From positions 1 to 50,238 of the forward strand of contig JAUWKS010000022.1 in the NCBI GenBank assembly GCA_030614005.1: a stretch of DNA of 50,238 bases, given 5' to 3'. Positions within the stretch are counted from its first letter, which is position 1. Each line of letters opens with the position of its first letter. A program made the position numbers and the translations under genes. Source of the DNA: Candidatus Heimdallarchaeota archaeon. GTDB taxonomy: Archaea > Asgardarchaeota > Heimdallarchaeia > JABLTI01. Positions 1-8,824 of this stretch are shown here, piece after piece. Under the pieces are notes generated by a model. That model was not told where the DNA came from. It did no database searches and saw only the letters and a program-made list of their open reading frames with translations.

Positions 1-1
1 A

Positions 2-1315
2 CAAAGAGCTTTAGCTGGACTGGTTCCAGATTTTTTGGTTCCGGTTATTCTAATGGTTTGTGGTGGTATTCTCATAGGAATAGCCTCTGATGTCTTTACG
101 ATTGTGGGTGGTGTTGTTTGTCAATTAGCAGCATTGATTGTATTTATTGGAACCTTCATTTACCTCCCTTACAAAAGAAGAGGTCAATCAAATGGCAAAA
201 TTAGACAAAAAATCACCGTAAAGAAAATTGTTGATAAAGACAAATGGAAATTAGCTGAACTTGGTGAAGGTGATATTGGATTAATAATTGGTAGAGCAAT
301 TGTTAATTGGATAGAAGTTTTCTTCATCATACCTACTGTAGTTTCATATCTTATGATTAGCAGTAGTAATAATAACCAAACATTAACTGATCGTCTTTTT
401 GGTACAGTTGTTGTGCAAATCGATCCAGCAGAGTATGAAGTGGAAAAGAAAGGAGAAGAAAAAGAAAGCAATAATTGTAATAATTGTGGTACGCCATATA
501 AGAAAGGGAAAAATTTCTGCTCAAAATGTGGTTCTGAGGTAACTAGTAGTAAAAAAACAACTACAACAAAGAAAACAACTCCAACCCAAGAAGGTGAAAC
601 AAATACTCCTGCTTTGATAAGCAAATTTGTTCTTTTGGGTGGTTCAGTATTACCAATAATTACTCTCTTTCTAAGTTTTATACACAGTGTATTAGTAACA
701 GTAAGTTTCAGTATTAATGCTTGGGGTGGTTTTTGGCCTTTTAGTGGATACTGGTTTTGGAAAACAACTAATGGTTTTAGAATAGTAAGCTATATTTGTT
801 TCTTCATAATGACAGGGGTACTAATTGTGCTAGCCCTTCAATATTCAGATAAAGCAAGAACAAATTTGTTAGTTTCAAGTGGTCTATTTGGTGGATTTAC
901 CATTTTTTGGATCATATTATATGAAGCTAATTGGGCTTATGTGCCCTACTTGTTTCTTAATGGCAATCCAGTTAGTATTGCTATTGGAAATGTTATATTC
1001 TGGATATTAGCTATGATTGCATTGATTCTATCATTATCCTTCTTCAATAAATACATCAAACAAGTAAATGAAGAACATAATCAAAATCTACCAAAATTCA
1101 TTGGTCAATTCATTTTGATACCAATTATAGTTTTCAGATTAGTTCTCTTTATCATTGGTGTAGCTGCTGTACCAGATTTGGGTTTTGGAGCAACGATATA
1201 CTACCTTCACAAAATATCTGTTTGGGTTGCCTTGTTTACTATGATGGGAATATTCATTGGATTCATAATCAAATCGTTAAAATTCAATGCTAATAAAGTA
1301 ACAGCTAAAAGTTAG
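2..1315 (+). CDS. RDD-family membrane protein with internal zinc ribbon (5' truncated)
   Basis: The frame is open from the first bases of the window, so the true start is probably upstream; a TTG at 35 is only the first internal start-like codon. The N-terminal third resembles the RDD family: two hydrophobic segments, a GQSNGKIRQKITVKKIVD stretch and a closing LTDRLFGTVVVQ, which matches the family's usual end of 'GDRLAGTxVV'. A four-cysteine zinc ribbon follows (CNNCGTPYKKGKNFCSKCG), then a Thr/Lys-rich linker and about five to six further membrane segments. RDD proteins are integral membrane proteins of poorly known function, some linked to ion transport. The zinc ribbon in the cytoplasmic linker is an unusual addition. 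It is followed by a hairpin terminator. The family call is fairly safe; the function is unknown. Confidence 0.7.
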   Translation, partial: QRALAGLVPDFLVPVILMVCGGILIGIASDVFTIVGGVVCQLAALIVFIGTFIYLPYKRRGQSNGKIRQKITVKKIVDKDKWKLAELGEGDIGLIIGRAIVNWIEVFFIIPTVVSYLMISSSNNNQTLTDRLFGTVVVQIDPAEYEVEKKGEEKESNNCNNCGTPYKKGKNFCSKCGSEVTSSKKTTTTKKTTPTQEGETNTPALISKFVLLGGSVLPIITLFLSFIHSVLVTVSFSINAWGGFWPFSGYWFWKTTNGFRIVSYICFFIMTGVLIVLALQYSDKARTNLLVSSGLFGGFTIFWIILYEANWAYVPYLFLNGNPVSIAIGNVIFWILAMIALILSLSFFNKYIKQVNEEHNQNLPKFIGQFILIPIIVFRLVLFIIGVAAVPDLGFGATIYYLHKISVWVALFTMMGIFIGFIIKSLKFNANKVTAKS

Positions 1316-1325
1316 AAAAAAATTC

Positions 1326-1347
1326 GAAAGAAGGTAATTCTTCTTTC
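1326..1347 (+). terminator. Hairpin terminator after RDD/zinc-ribbon gene
   Basis: A perfect 8-bp inverted repeat (GAAAGAAG / CTTCTTTC) with a 6-base loop starts 11 bases after the stop codon and is followed by a T-rich stretch. The placement fits the end of the upstream transcript. Confidence 0.5.
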
Positions 1348-1522
1348 CTTATATTATTTTTAGCATTAATAATTCACTTTTTTTTACTTTTCTTTCAACG
1401 AGAATCAAAAATAAATGGGTAATTATGAGCAAAAGTAATCAGTTTCTTTTGAAGGTTCAAATAATTTTGAAGTTTACAAAATCCTTAATAATTCTGAAGT
1501 AAAAAGAAAGTTGTGATTTTTT

Positions 1523-2779
1523 ATGAAAGCTATACTCTGTGGAAAAATTATTCCAGTAACAAAAGAACCCATTGAAAATGGTCACATTCTTATTGATGAT
1601 AAAGGGAAAATCAAAAAAATTGGCAAAGGTTTTGATGTTCCCAAAGATGCAGAAATCATTGATGGAAAAGACCTAGTTGCTTTTCCAGGTATTATCGATG
1701 TGCATTGTCACGCAACTGTTTGGGAAGAAGAAATCGGTATGAGTCTTCAAGATGGCAATGAAATGACCGACCCAATAACACCTCAAATACGAGTGCTTGA
1801 TGCAATCAATCCAATGGAAAAAGGATTGCGCCGAGCTATTAGTGGTGGAATAACTTGTTTGTGCATTTCTCCCGGCAGTGCTAATGTTGTTGGTGGTCAA
1901 ATGACCACAATTAAAGCACATGGTAAAATTGTTGACGATATGGTCATACAAGAAACCGCTGGTATGAAATGTGCTTTTGGAGAAAATCCAAAGAGAGTTT
2001 ATGGCAGTCGCAATGTTATGCCTCAAACTCGAATGGGAAACTTAGGTCTTTTTAGAGAGCTTATGGTCGAAACCCAGAATTATATGAACAAATGGGATGA
2101 CTATGCGAAAAAGCAAAAACAGTATAAAGAAGACTTGAAAGAATACAAAGTAAAAGAAGCTAAAAAAGAAAAAGACCTTAAGAAACCTCAAGAACCAACC
2201 AAACCAGATAAAAATATCAAGTTTGAAGCAATGGTTCCAGTTTTCAAGAAAGAGATTCCTTTACGTGCTCATGCTCACCAAGCTAATGATATCATCACTG
2301 CAGTTCGTTTAGCAAAAGAATTTGATGTTGATATCTGTATTGAACATTGTACTCACGGTCACCAAATAATTGACTTTCTGGTAGAAAACAAAGTGCCAGC
2401 AATTGTTGGCCCTACTTTTGGATTTAGAACAAAAATCGAATTGAATGATATGAGTTGGAAAACCATAGGTGAATTGTATAAAGCAGGCATTCTCGTTTCT
2501 CTTACCGCCGATCACCCTGTAGTCCCGCTACAATTTCAAACGATCTATGCAGCTTTAGCTCATCGTGAAGGTTTACCTCTGCAAGGTGCTTATGAAGTTC
2601 TTACTATCAATGGTGCAAAAATCTTAGGTATCGATGATAGAGTCGGTTCCTTAGAAGTAGGCAAAGATGCTGACTTTTCACTCTTTACTGGAGAACCTTT
2701 AGATGTTCAATCAAAACCAGCCAAAGTTTTCATTGATGGTGAATTAGTTTACGACATGAATGAAGAATATTTATTCTAA
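1523..2779 (+). CDS. Amidohydrolase-family metal-dependent hydrolase (imidazolonepropionase-like)
   Basis: The protein is 418 residues and starts at an ATG. The layout is that of the amidohydrolase superfamily: a small beta domain, then the metal-binding HxH (HCH, residues 61-63) after 'GIIDV', further histidines in LRAHAHQ and IEHCTHG, and a late catalytic Asp in 'TADHPVVPL'. It closes with the composite beta domain ending 'VGKDADFSLFTGEPLDV'. These enzymes hydrolyse C-N bonds in cyclic amides or related substrates in the cytoplasm; the substrate cannot be read from the sequence. Odd feature: a lysine/glutamate-rich segment at about residues 188-237 interrupts the barrel. A terminator hairpin follows directly. 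Confidence 0.85.
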   Translation: MKAILCGKIIPVTKEPIENGHILIDDKGKIKKIGKGFDVPKDAEIIDGKDLVAFPGIIDVHCHATVWEEEIGMSLQDGNEMTDPITPQIRVLDAINPMEKGLRRAISGGITCLCISPGSANVVGGQMTTIKAHGKIVDDMVIQETAGMKCAFGENPKRVYGSRNVMPQTRMGNLGLFRELMVETQNYMNKWDDYAKKQKQYKEDLKEYKVKEAKKEKDLKKPQEPTKPDKNIKFEAMVPVFKKEIPLRAHAHQANDIITAVRLAKEFDVDICIEHCTHGHQIIDFLVENKVPAIVGPTFGFRTKIELNDMSWKTIGELYKAGILVSLTADHPVVPLQFQTIYAALAHREGLPLQGAYEVLTINGAKILGIDDRVGSLEVGKDADFSLFTGEPLDVQSKPAKVFIDGELVYDMNEEYLF

Positions 2780-2790
2780 AAAATGATGTT

Positions 2791-2820
2791 AGCCACATTA
2801 TGTGGCTTTAATTTTTTCTT
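2791..2820. terminator. Terminator between convergent genes
   Basis: AGCCACA / TGTGGCT forms a perfect 7-bp stem with a 3-base loop, followed on the plus strand by a T-rich run. It lies between the amidohydrolase stop and the end of the minus-strand antiporter, so it can serve the plus-strand gene and possibly both. Confidence 0.6.
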
Positions 2821-2832
2821 TTCATTATAAGG

Positions 2833-4368
2833 CTACCAATTACTGCCAATAAATACTAGAAATAGTAGGCTAACAATTGACATTACTGTAACAACCACAC
2901 CTTCAAGCAAATCAAATTTGTTATCATCTGCTATCATTGTTTGAACAATTAATGACATAACAAAGATACCACCTGTAACAAGAGTTACTTCTAATGTTAT
3001 TGGAATACCTATTGCAAATAATCCACTTAGTAAAAATGGCACTCCAAAAAGAATGTAAAATGTTTGATTAATTGCAGAAACCTGGTGTACTAAACCAACT
3101 TCTTGCAATTCTTTATCTTTACTCAATAATCCTCTGAAAGTTACTACCAGTTCTGGTGAAGAAGATACAATGCCTACCACCACAGCATAAGCTAAAACTG
3201 GAACTTCATTAAAGATTAATTCGAATGTTTCCAAACCCTGTTCGATTGCTGATGCCAGCATAAAGCCACCGGTGATGATTCCTCCTACTCCGAAAAGAAA
3301 GAGAGCAATAATAATGGTCCATGGCCATCTTCTCATTGTATCAAAAGCATGTTCTTCCCCTCTGTTGTTTCTATCTTTCTTCTTGGAAGAGTCAGGTTTT
3401 TCAGAAGATCCTGCTGAAATATTACCATTGCCATTTTCAGAATCTATTTCAATTAATCGTAATTGTTGTGGTGGTGTTTCAGAATCAACTACTATTACAT
3501 CATCTTCATCTGGAAAGAATTCAGATATCAAAGTTTGCGGTGTTGATGTTTTTTTACCTAATCGTCTAATTAGTAAGAAAATAAAGAAGAAATAAACTAA
3601 AATAAGTGCTATTCCAATGATTATTTCAAAGGGAGTTTGATATGTTAATGATTCTGTAGTAGGATTTTGTGCGCTTTTAAACTCAAAATAAAATCCATAG
3701 ATCATTACTACGAAAGAGAATACAACCATTCCTTGTATCAGGTTTGTTTCATAAAATGTTAGTTCTTTTGGCAAATCAAAAGGTTCTTTTCTTGATACAT
3801 AAATCATTGAAATGCCAAGAAAGAAGATATTGATTATTACACCAGTAAGAATTAATACTATTGCAGTTGTTGCCAAATCTTCATTATTGTGTGTTTTTGA
3901 ATTTACTAACAAGATAATAACAACAACGAGTTCTGCCAATGCAGCTCCAACTGCTTGGATAATGCCTGTAAGGTATGGATTCCAATTCATTTTATCTTGA
4001 ATACCCTTAACACCCATAATAATCAATTCAGCTGCTCCAAAAACAATCAGAACACCAGCGACAAAGCCAATAATCATATAAACTAAGCCCCAAGCAACAG
4101 AATGTTCTAATGCATCTTTCATCACCGCACCTATTACATAGAATGCGATCATAAATACAACTCCAAGTATTAGAGAGATGAATGTAGTTAAATGCAAATT
4201 GGAAAAGAGAGTACCAATTGCTTCTTCGGGTTCTACATCTTCCAGAATTTCCGGTGAATCATCTTCTTCAAAAATAGTTGTTGGCATATCCCAATCTTCG
4301 GGTTCCTGATAGCCGTTAATTTCTTCTTTTGTAGGCGGGGGTTCGCTTCCCTCGTCGTTCTTATTCAT
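2833..4368 (-). CDS. CaCA-superfamily cation antiporter-like membrane protein (paralogue A)
   Basis: A 511-residue multi-pass membrane protein with an acidic, Pro-rich N-terminus and two halves, each carrying a candidate alpha-repeat: 'AVGAALAELVV' around residues 139-149 (Glu146) and 'GIVSSSPELVV' around 399-409 (Glu406). The GxSxPE pattern of the second repeat is the hallmark of sodium/calcium exchanger-type (CaCA) transporters, where the paired acidic residues bind the cation. A long cytoplasmic loop (about 270-345) holds PQTLISEFFPDEDD, also present in the paralogue at 6393-7871. The ion is probably Ca2+ or another divalent or monovalent cation, exchanged against Na+ or H+; this is inferred from the family only. 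It is the last gene of a three-gene minus-strand block. Confidence 0.75.
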   Translation of the reverse strand: MNKNDEGSEPPPTKEEINGYQEPEDWDMPTTIFEEDDSPEILEDVEPEEAIGTLFSNLHLTTFISLILGVVFMIAFYVIGAVMKDALEHSVAWGLVYMIIGFVAGVLIVFGAAELIIMGVKGIQDKMNWNPYLTGIIQAVGAALAELVVVIILLVNSKTHNNEDLATTAIVLILTGVIINIFFLGISMIYVSRKEPFDLPKELTFYETNLIQGMVVFSFVVMIYGFYFEFKSAQNPTTESLTYQTPFEIIIGIALILVYFFFIFLLIRRLGKKTSTPQTLISEFFPDEDDVIVVDSETPPQQLRLIEIDSENGNGNISAGSSEKPDSSKKKDRNNRGEEHAFDTMRRWPWTIIIALFLFGVGGIITGGFMLASAIEQGLETFELIFNEVPVLAYAVVVGIVSSSPELVVTFRGLLSKDKELQEVGLVHQVSAINQTFYILFGVPFLLSGLFAIGIPITLEVTLVTGGIFVMSLIVQTMIADDNKFDLLEGVVVTVMSIVSLLFLVFIGSNW

Positions 4369-4536
4369 CTGTTATTGATTACCTCTGTAGGGAACTACTA
4401 ATAAATAGTTCAAATCCGAGTATCTGATGTGAAAAAGGTAATGATTGCTTTTAAATGATTTGTTTTCGTTTCATTTTTTTTATTTTGATGCAAAGCTAAA
4501 CTAAGAAAATTAGTAAAAAAGCAAAAATTGACCCAT

Positions 4537-6270
4537 TCATTTTAATAGCTCAAAATATTTGGAGAATTTCAAGATATATTTAATTCCACGAACCTTCAAT
4601 TTACCTGTTATGATTGCTTTTACAGGACTAATCTTGCCTAAACCAAATCCCAAGAAGGTCGGTTTTGTAGTGACAATAGAACCATCGCATTCTTTCTTCT
4701 GAGCCTTAATTTTTGCTGGAGAATTTTCAATTTGAGTAAAAATTACTTTTCCTTCAGCAAAAGATACCTTCATTGCAAATGGGTCATCCTTTGCAACTAG
4801 TAACAGAGAATAATTATCCTCTTTGAACTTGCTTGAAAATTCTTTCTTGAGATTAAGTGACTTTAACATCACGTAAATTATTGCAGCGAATCCATCGTAT
4901 TGTCTTACATCTTCATAAATTGGAAGAACCATTTCCATTGATTTCTTAAACCGTTCAACAATTTCATCAATAATCTTTTCATCCATAGGAGTTGAGAGAA
5001 TGAAAGCGGTAACACCTCGAGATACTGTATAGAGACCATTTATAACCAGTGCAACTTGCAAGTATTTTCCTAGTTCTAAGAATGGTATTGTATCGAATGA
5101 TAATTTCTTTGCATTTACAGGTAATTCTTCTGTGAAATGGACGTATACTAAAGATTGCATACAACCCACAGAGCATCTTACGCCCATTGAATCCAATGCT
5201 TTCATTAGTCCCTTCTGTAATCGTTTCCCTAATTGATCTAATCTTTTTACTTCAGCTTCATCGTATAATTCGAGAGCGATTTTGCCAGCGACCATTGTCA
5301 TAGCGTTACCACTGAATGTTCCAGAATGAGTGATGTAATTTTTGTTGATAGGATTAAACTGCTCTATCAATTCTCTTTTCCCACCAAAAGCTCCAACTGG
5401 GAATCCTCCACCTATAGTTTTACCAAAAGCAGTAAGGTCAGGAGTAACGCCAACTAGTTTTTGCATTCCTCCGGTCGTTAGACGATAGGTAATTACTTCA
5501 TCAAATATCAATAAAATATCATATTTTTTAGTTAGTTTTCGTAATCCTTTGAGGTATTCAGTAGTAGCAACTATTCCACCTGCGGAACCCATTAAAGGTT
5601 CTAAAATCATTGCTGCAATTTCCTTATGATGTTTTTTCATTATAATTTCAGCTGCTTCCAAATCATTGTATGGAACAACAAAAACATCTTTGAGCAATGT
5701 TTCAGGTACACCCTTTTCAACTGTTGGAACAGGATATCCTTCTGAAAATAAATCTGAATTAATGTTTACTTCTACATAATCATGTGAACCATGATATCCA
5801 CCATCAATTTTGATTATTTTATTCTTCTTTGTGTGATAACGAGCAGCTCGTATTGCAAACATCGTTGCTTCGGTTCCAGAATTGCAAAATCTTAATTCTT
5901 CTACAGATGGTGTTCTTTCGCAAATAATTTTAGCAAGTTTATACTGAACCTCCATTGGAGCAGCATGAGCGGTACCTTTTCTGAGTTGTTCTTCGATCTT
6001 TTCTGTCATTTTTGGGTGTGCATGTCCATGAATTAAAACAGTCATATTGTTTAGGATGTCAATATAGCGATTGCCATCAACATCTTCTAAAAAGCAACCT
6101 TCTCCTTTTATGATGTAGAAAGGATACGGATAAAAATAGGCAATATTCCTCGTTCCTCCTCCGGGCAACCATTTTTGAGCTTTATTGAAATGTTTTTTCG
6201 AAGAAGGTGTTTTGGCTTCATATTTAGCTATTATTTCATTTTTTACTTGTTCTAAGTTTTTTGATGCCAA
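4537..6270 (-). CDS. Class III (GSA-type) aminotransferase fused to an SCP2-like domain
   Basis: Residues 1-450 form a PLP-dependent class III aminotransferase of the glutamate-1-semialdehyde aminomutase type: LPGGGTRN near the N-terminus, 'FCNSGTEATMFAIRAAR' (128-144), 'GGYHGSHD' (157-164), 'LIFDEV' with Asp257, and the PLP lysine Lys284 in AFGKTIGGGFPVGAFGG. A genuine GSA aminomutase has about 430 residues; this protein has 577. The extra 110-130 residues (about 465-577) look like a sterol-carrier-protein-2 fold: 'DGSIVTTKPTFL', 'GKISPVKAIITGKLKVRG' and a final hydrophobic helix. The SCP2 part suggests a hydrophobic or lipid-linked substrate or product. The substrate is not identifiable, and a haem-pathway role is unlikely given the fusion and the neighbours. 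Its gene sits between two paralogous antiporters. Confidence 0.8.
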   Translation of the reverse strand: MASKNLEQVKNEIIAKYEAKTPSSKKHFNKAQKWLPGGGTRNIAYFYPYPFYIIKGEGCFLEDVDGNRYIDILNNMTVLIHGHAHPKMTEKIEEQLRKGTAHAAPMEVQYKLAKIICERTPSVEELRFCNSGTEATMFAIRAARYHTKKNKIIKIDGGYHGSHDYVEVNINSDLFSEGYPVPTVEKGVPETLLKDVFVVPYNDLEAAEIIMKKHHKEIAAMILEPLMGSAGGIVATTEYLKGLRKLTKKYDILLIFDEVITYRLTTGGMQKLVGVTPDLTAFGKTIGGGFPVGAFGGKRELIEQFNPINKNYITHSGTFSGNAMTMVAGKIALELYDEAEVKRLDQLGKRLQKGLMKALDSMGVRCSVGCMQSLVYVHFTEELPVNAKKLSFDTIPFLELGKYLQVALVINGLYTVSRGVTAFILSTPMDEKIIDEIVERFKKSMEMVLPIYEDVRQYDGFAAIIYVMLKSLNLKKEFSSKFKEDNYSLLLVAKDDPFAMKVSFAEGKVIFTQIENSPAKIKAQKKECDGSIVTTKPTFLGFGLGKISPVKAIITGKLKVRGIKYILKFSKYFELLK

Positions 6271-6392
6271 TCGAAACTAACTCCTATAGATAACAATTAG
6301 ATGAAATTCATGGAATAAAAGTTTTAATGTCCAATTTACTAAAAAAAAGAATACCATTTGATTTTGATATTCTATCAACTTTGTACATCTTC

Positions 6393-7871
6393 TTAGTTAA
6401 GCAGAGTCCCCATTATACCTAAAGCAATTAAACTCGCTATTGAAGTAATTACTATTAGAGCTCCTTCAACACGATCGAAATGGTTGTCATCAATAATCGT
6501 TAGATGGAGAGATAATGAAAGAGCAAATATCCCTGCAAAGACTAGTGTCGTGTCAAAAGCAACTGGGATTGCAACATTAATTAGTGAAGCTAGTAGAAAT
6601 GGGAAACCAAAGAGTAGAAAGAATGTTTGATTAATAGAGGACACTTGATGAACTAATCCTATTTGCGTGTCTTCTTTCTCTGGATCAAATAATGCTCTCA
6701 TAGTTATGGTAGTTTCAGGTGCAGATGAAACAAACCCCACAACGACGCAATAGACCAGAATCGGAACGTCATAAAATTCTATACCAGTTTCAATTGACTT
6801 GGATATTAGACTTCCTCCGAGAAACATTCCTGCTAAACCAATAACAAAGGCAATTATAAGTAAATATAAAGGAAATCTTCTAAGAGCTATAAATTGCTCA
6901 CCTTCTTCATCTTCATCATCATTTTTCTTAAAGATAGATTCTCGTATCTTTCTGAACGTGCTCTTCTCTTTCATAACATAACCATTTTTCTCTTGATCAA
7001 ATACTTCTATTTCATCATCATCTTCAGGGAAAAATTCTGAGATAAGTGTTTGTGGACCGATATTTTCTGTTCTCTTTTGTTTTGCATCACCGATGAGAAA
7101 GAAAATGAACATTAAATAAAATAACAAAAGAGCCACTCCAATAACTCCTTCAAATAAACGGTCAAATTGAGCTACTTCAATTGCATCATGTGTAAAACCA
7201 AAAGACATCATTATAAAAGAAAAGATTGTCATCGCTAGTACTAAGTTTGCTTCTGTTTGAGTCAATTCATTGGGCAATTTAAATGGTTTCTTTTTTGAAA
7301 CAATAATCATTGTTACTCCTAGAACTAGAATATTAATTAGCACAGTTGTTAAGATGAATGTAATACTTGTTAGAGCTAATCTATTAGCTAATTCAACATT
7401 ACCCTCTTGTGTGAGTGTTTTTGCTCTCAGAAGTAGAATTGACACGACTATAATATCACTTGAATCTGCACCTAATGCAGCAATGATTCCCATAAAATAT
7501 TCAGACCAATCTAATTTCCTTCCGATACTCTTCACACCAAAAATAATTAACTCTGAACAACCAAAGATAAAGGATAGGCCACCAGCAAAACCAAACAAAA
7601 TCGTCCATATTGGATAACTTGCTAAAACATTGGTAAAACTGATTATTAGTAAAATAACTCCAATAATAACTGAGGGAATTGTTAAAGGGCTTATTTTTTC
7701 AAACAATTCACCTAAAGCTTCATCTGCTTCTAATTGATCCAAGTCAACCTCTTGAAATCCGATTTTTAGTTTCTCATCTTCAAATGAGATTTCTTTTAAA
7801 TCTTGGTTAACTTCTCCATCCTCAATCGTAAAATCTGAACCATTTTCTTCAGTTGTATAATTTTTATTCAA
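6393..7871 (-). CDS. CaCA-superfamily cation antiporter-like membrane protein (paralogue B)
   Basis: A 492-residue paralogue of the protein at 2833-4368 with the same order of features: acidic cytoplasmic N-terminus, a first alpha-like repeat 'ALGADSSDIIVV', a long cytoplasmic loop holding PQTLISEFFPEDDDEIEV, and a second repeat 'GFVSSAPETTITMRAL'. In the first repeat the acidic residue is Asp, where paralogue A has Glu, which may mean different ion selectivity. The segment after the second repeat (IGLVHQVSSINQTFFLLFG) is almost the same in both. Predicted inner-membrane cation/proton or cation/sodium exchanger. First gene of the minus-strand block, 122 bases before the aminotransferase. Confidence 0.75.
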   Translation of the reverse strand: MNKNYTTEENGSDFTIEDGEVNQDLKEISFEDEKLKIGFQEVDLDQLEADEALGELFEKISPLTIPSVIIGVILLIISFTNVLASYPIWTILFGFAGGLSFIFGCSELIIFGVKSIGRKLDWSEYFMGIIAALGADSSDIIVVSILLLRAKTLTQEGNVELANRLALTSITFILTTVLINILVLGVTMIIVSKKKPFKLPNELTQTEANLVLAMTIFSFIMMSFGFTHDAIEVAQFDRLFEGVIGVALLLFYLMFIFFLIGDAKQKRTENIGPQTLISEFFPEDDDEIEVFDQEKNGYVMKEKSTFRKIRESIFKKNDDEDEEGEQFIALRRFPLYLLIIAFVIGLAGMFLGGSLISKSIETGIEFYDVPILVYCVVVGFVSSAPETTITMRALFDPEKEDTQIGLVHQVSSINQTFFLLFGFPFLLASLINVAIPVAFDTTLVFAGIFALSLSLHLTIIDDNHFDRVEGALIVITSIASLIALGIMGTLLN

Positions 7872-7937
7872 GTTTGAGTCTATGCCTCATTAAAACGATT
7901 AGCCTAATTTGTATTTATTAGCTCTAGCTCTTAAACA

Positions 7938-7950
7938 TTTTTATAAATAA
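7938..7950. promoter_or_regulatory. TATA-like element in divergent intergenic region
   Basis: The 171-base gap between the antiporter (minus) and the phosphoglucose isomerase (plus) contains a TTTTATAAATA-type stretch, the best TATA-box match in the gap. It lies about 70 bases from the antiporter start and about 95 bases from the isomerase start, so its direction cannot be decided. Much of the gap is simple A/T sequence. Confidence 0.3.
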
Positions 7951-8042
7951 AAGTAAATTTTATTCTCTTTGTATTTTAGATTATAATCTCTTTTCAATAA
8001 AATACAAAAAACTGATATTAATCAAAGTATTTAGTATTGATT

Positions 8043-8804
8043 ATGATACCAAACACAGATCTTTCAAAATTTGTTCCCTTTGAATTGCTCTTAGATAATA
8101 ATTCAAAGAAACTTGGAAAGGCAGGAGATATTGAATTAGATTTCGCTGTCAGAAAATTATTCGATATGAAAGAGGTTATTTACGATCAAAAATGGGTGAA
8201 CCAACAAGAGGATAATTTTGATCTATATTATATGTATCGAGATTTAACGCGAATTCAAGACAAAACAATCTATCAAGAAAATAATGTTAGATTTGATGTT
8301 ACTGTTATACCTCCACAAACTTTAGGAAAAGAACTAGTTAAAACTGCAGGACATTTTCATCCGGATGCTAAAGAGGGAATTAGTTATCCTGAAGTGTATG
8401 AATTAATGTACGGAGAAGGTATTTATCTTTTACAAAAGGATTCAATTGAAAATAATACTATTGAAATTATTATTGTGAAAGCAAAAGCAGGGGATCAAAT
8501 ATTAATTCCTCCGGGATACGGGCATATAACGATTAATCCATCTAAAACAGAAACGTTAGTTATGAACAATTTAGTAAGTTCAGCATTCAGTTCTATATAT
8601 GGTTCCATCAAAGAAAAACAAGGTGCAGCTTATCTTTTATTGGTTGATGGTATTTGGATTAAAAACGACCAATATAGCGAAGAAATAAACATTCTCAAGA
8701 GAGAACCAGAAAAAATAGTTAATCAGCCATTTTATTTGTCTTTTATAGACAATCCAGACGAATGGATATTTCTAAATGAACCTTGGACTAAAGATAAATG
8801 GTAA
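8043..8804 (+). CDS. pgiA: Archaeal cupin-type glucose-6-phosphate isomerase
   Basis: The protein matches the archaeal/cupin phosphoglucose isomerase family, which interconverts glucose-6-phosphate and fructose-6-phosphate using a bound metal. The cupin signature is complete: 'TAGHFHPD' (His104 and His106 from the ATG), 'YPEVYELMYGEG' (Glu117) and 'PPGYGHITIN' (His161), corresponding to the H-H-E-H metal ligands of the Pyrococcus enzyme. At about 253 residues it is longer than the 190-residue Pyrococcus protein because of extensions before and after the cupin core. I chose the ATG at 8043; a TTG two codons earlier is in frame. The next gene begins 20 bases downstream, so co-transcription with the ABC ATPase is possible. 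Confidence 0.85.
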   Translation: MIPNTDLSKFVPFELLLDNNSKKLGKAGDIELDFAVRKLFDMKEVIYDQKWVNQQEDNFDLYYMYRDLTRIQDKTIYQENNVRFDVTVIPPQTLGKELVKTAGHFHPDAKEGISYPEVYELMYGEGIYLLQKDSIENNTIEIIIVKAKAGDQILIPPGYGHITINPSKTETLVMNNLVSSAFSSIYGSIKEKQGAAYLLLVDGIWIKNDQYSEEINILKREPEKIVNQPFYLSFIDNPDEWIFLNEPWTKDKW

Positions 8805-8824
8805 AATGATAGGAATGGTTTTCT

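Noticed and set aside
184..624. 146-codon minus-strand frame opposite the RDD/zinc-ribbon gene
   Set aside because: Product is a low-complexity Ser/Phe/Leu/Val-rich mirror of the coding strand; the plus frame holds the recognisable zinc ribbon and RDD motif.
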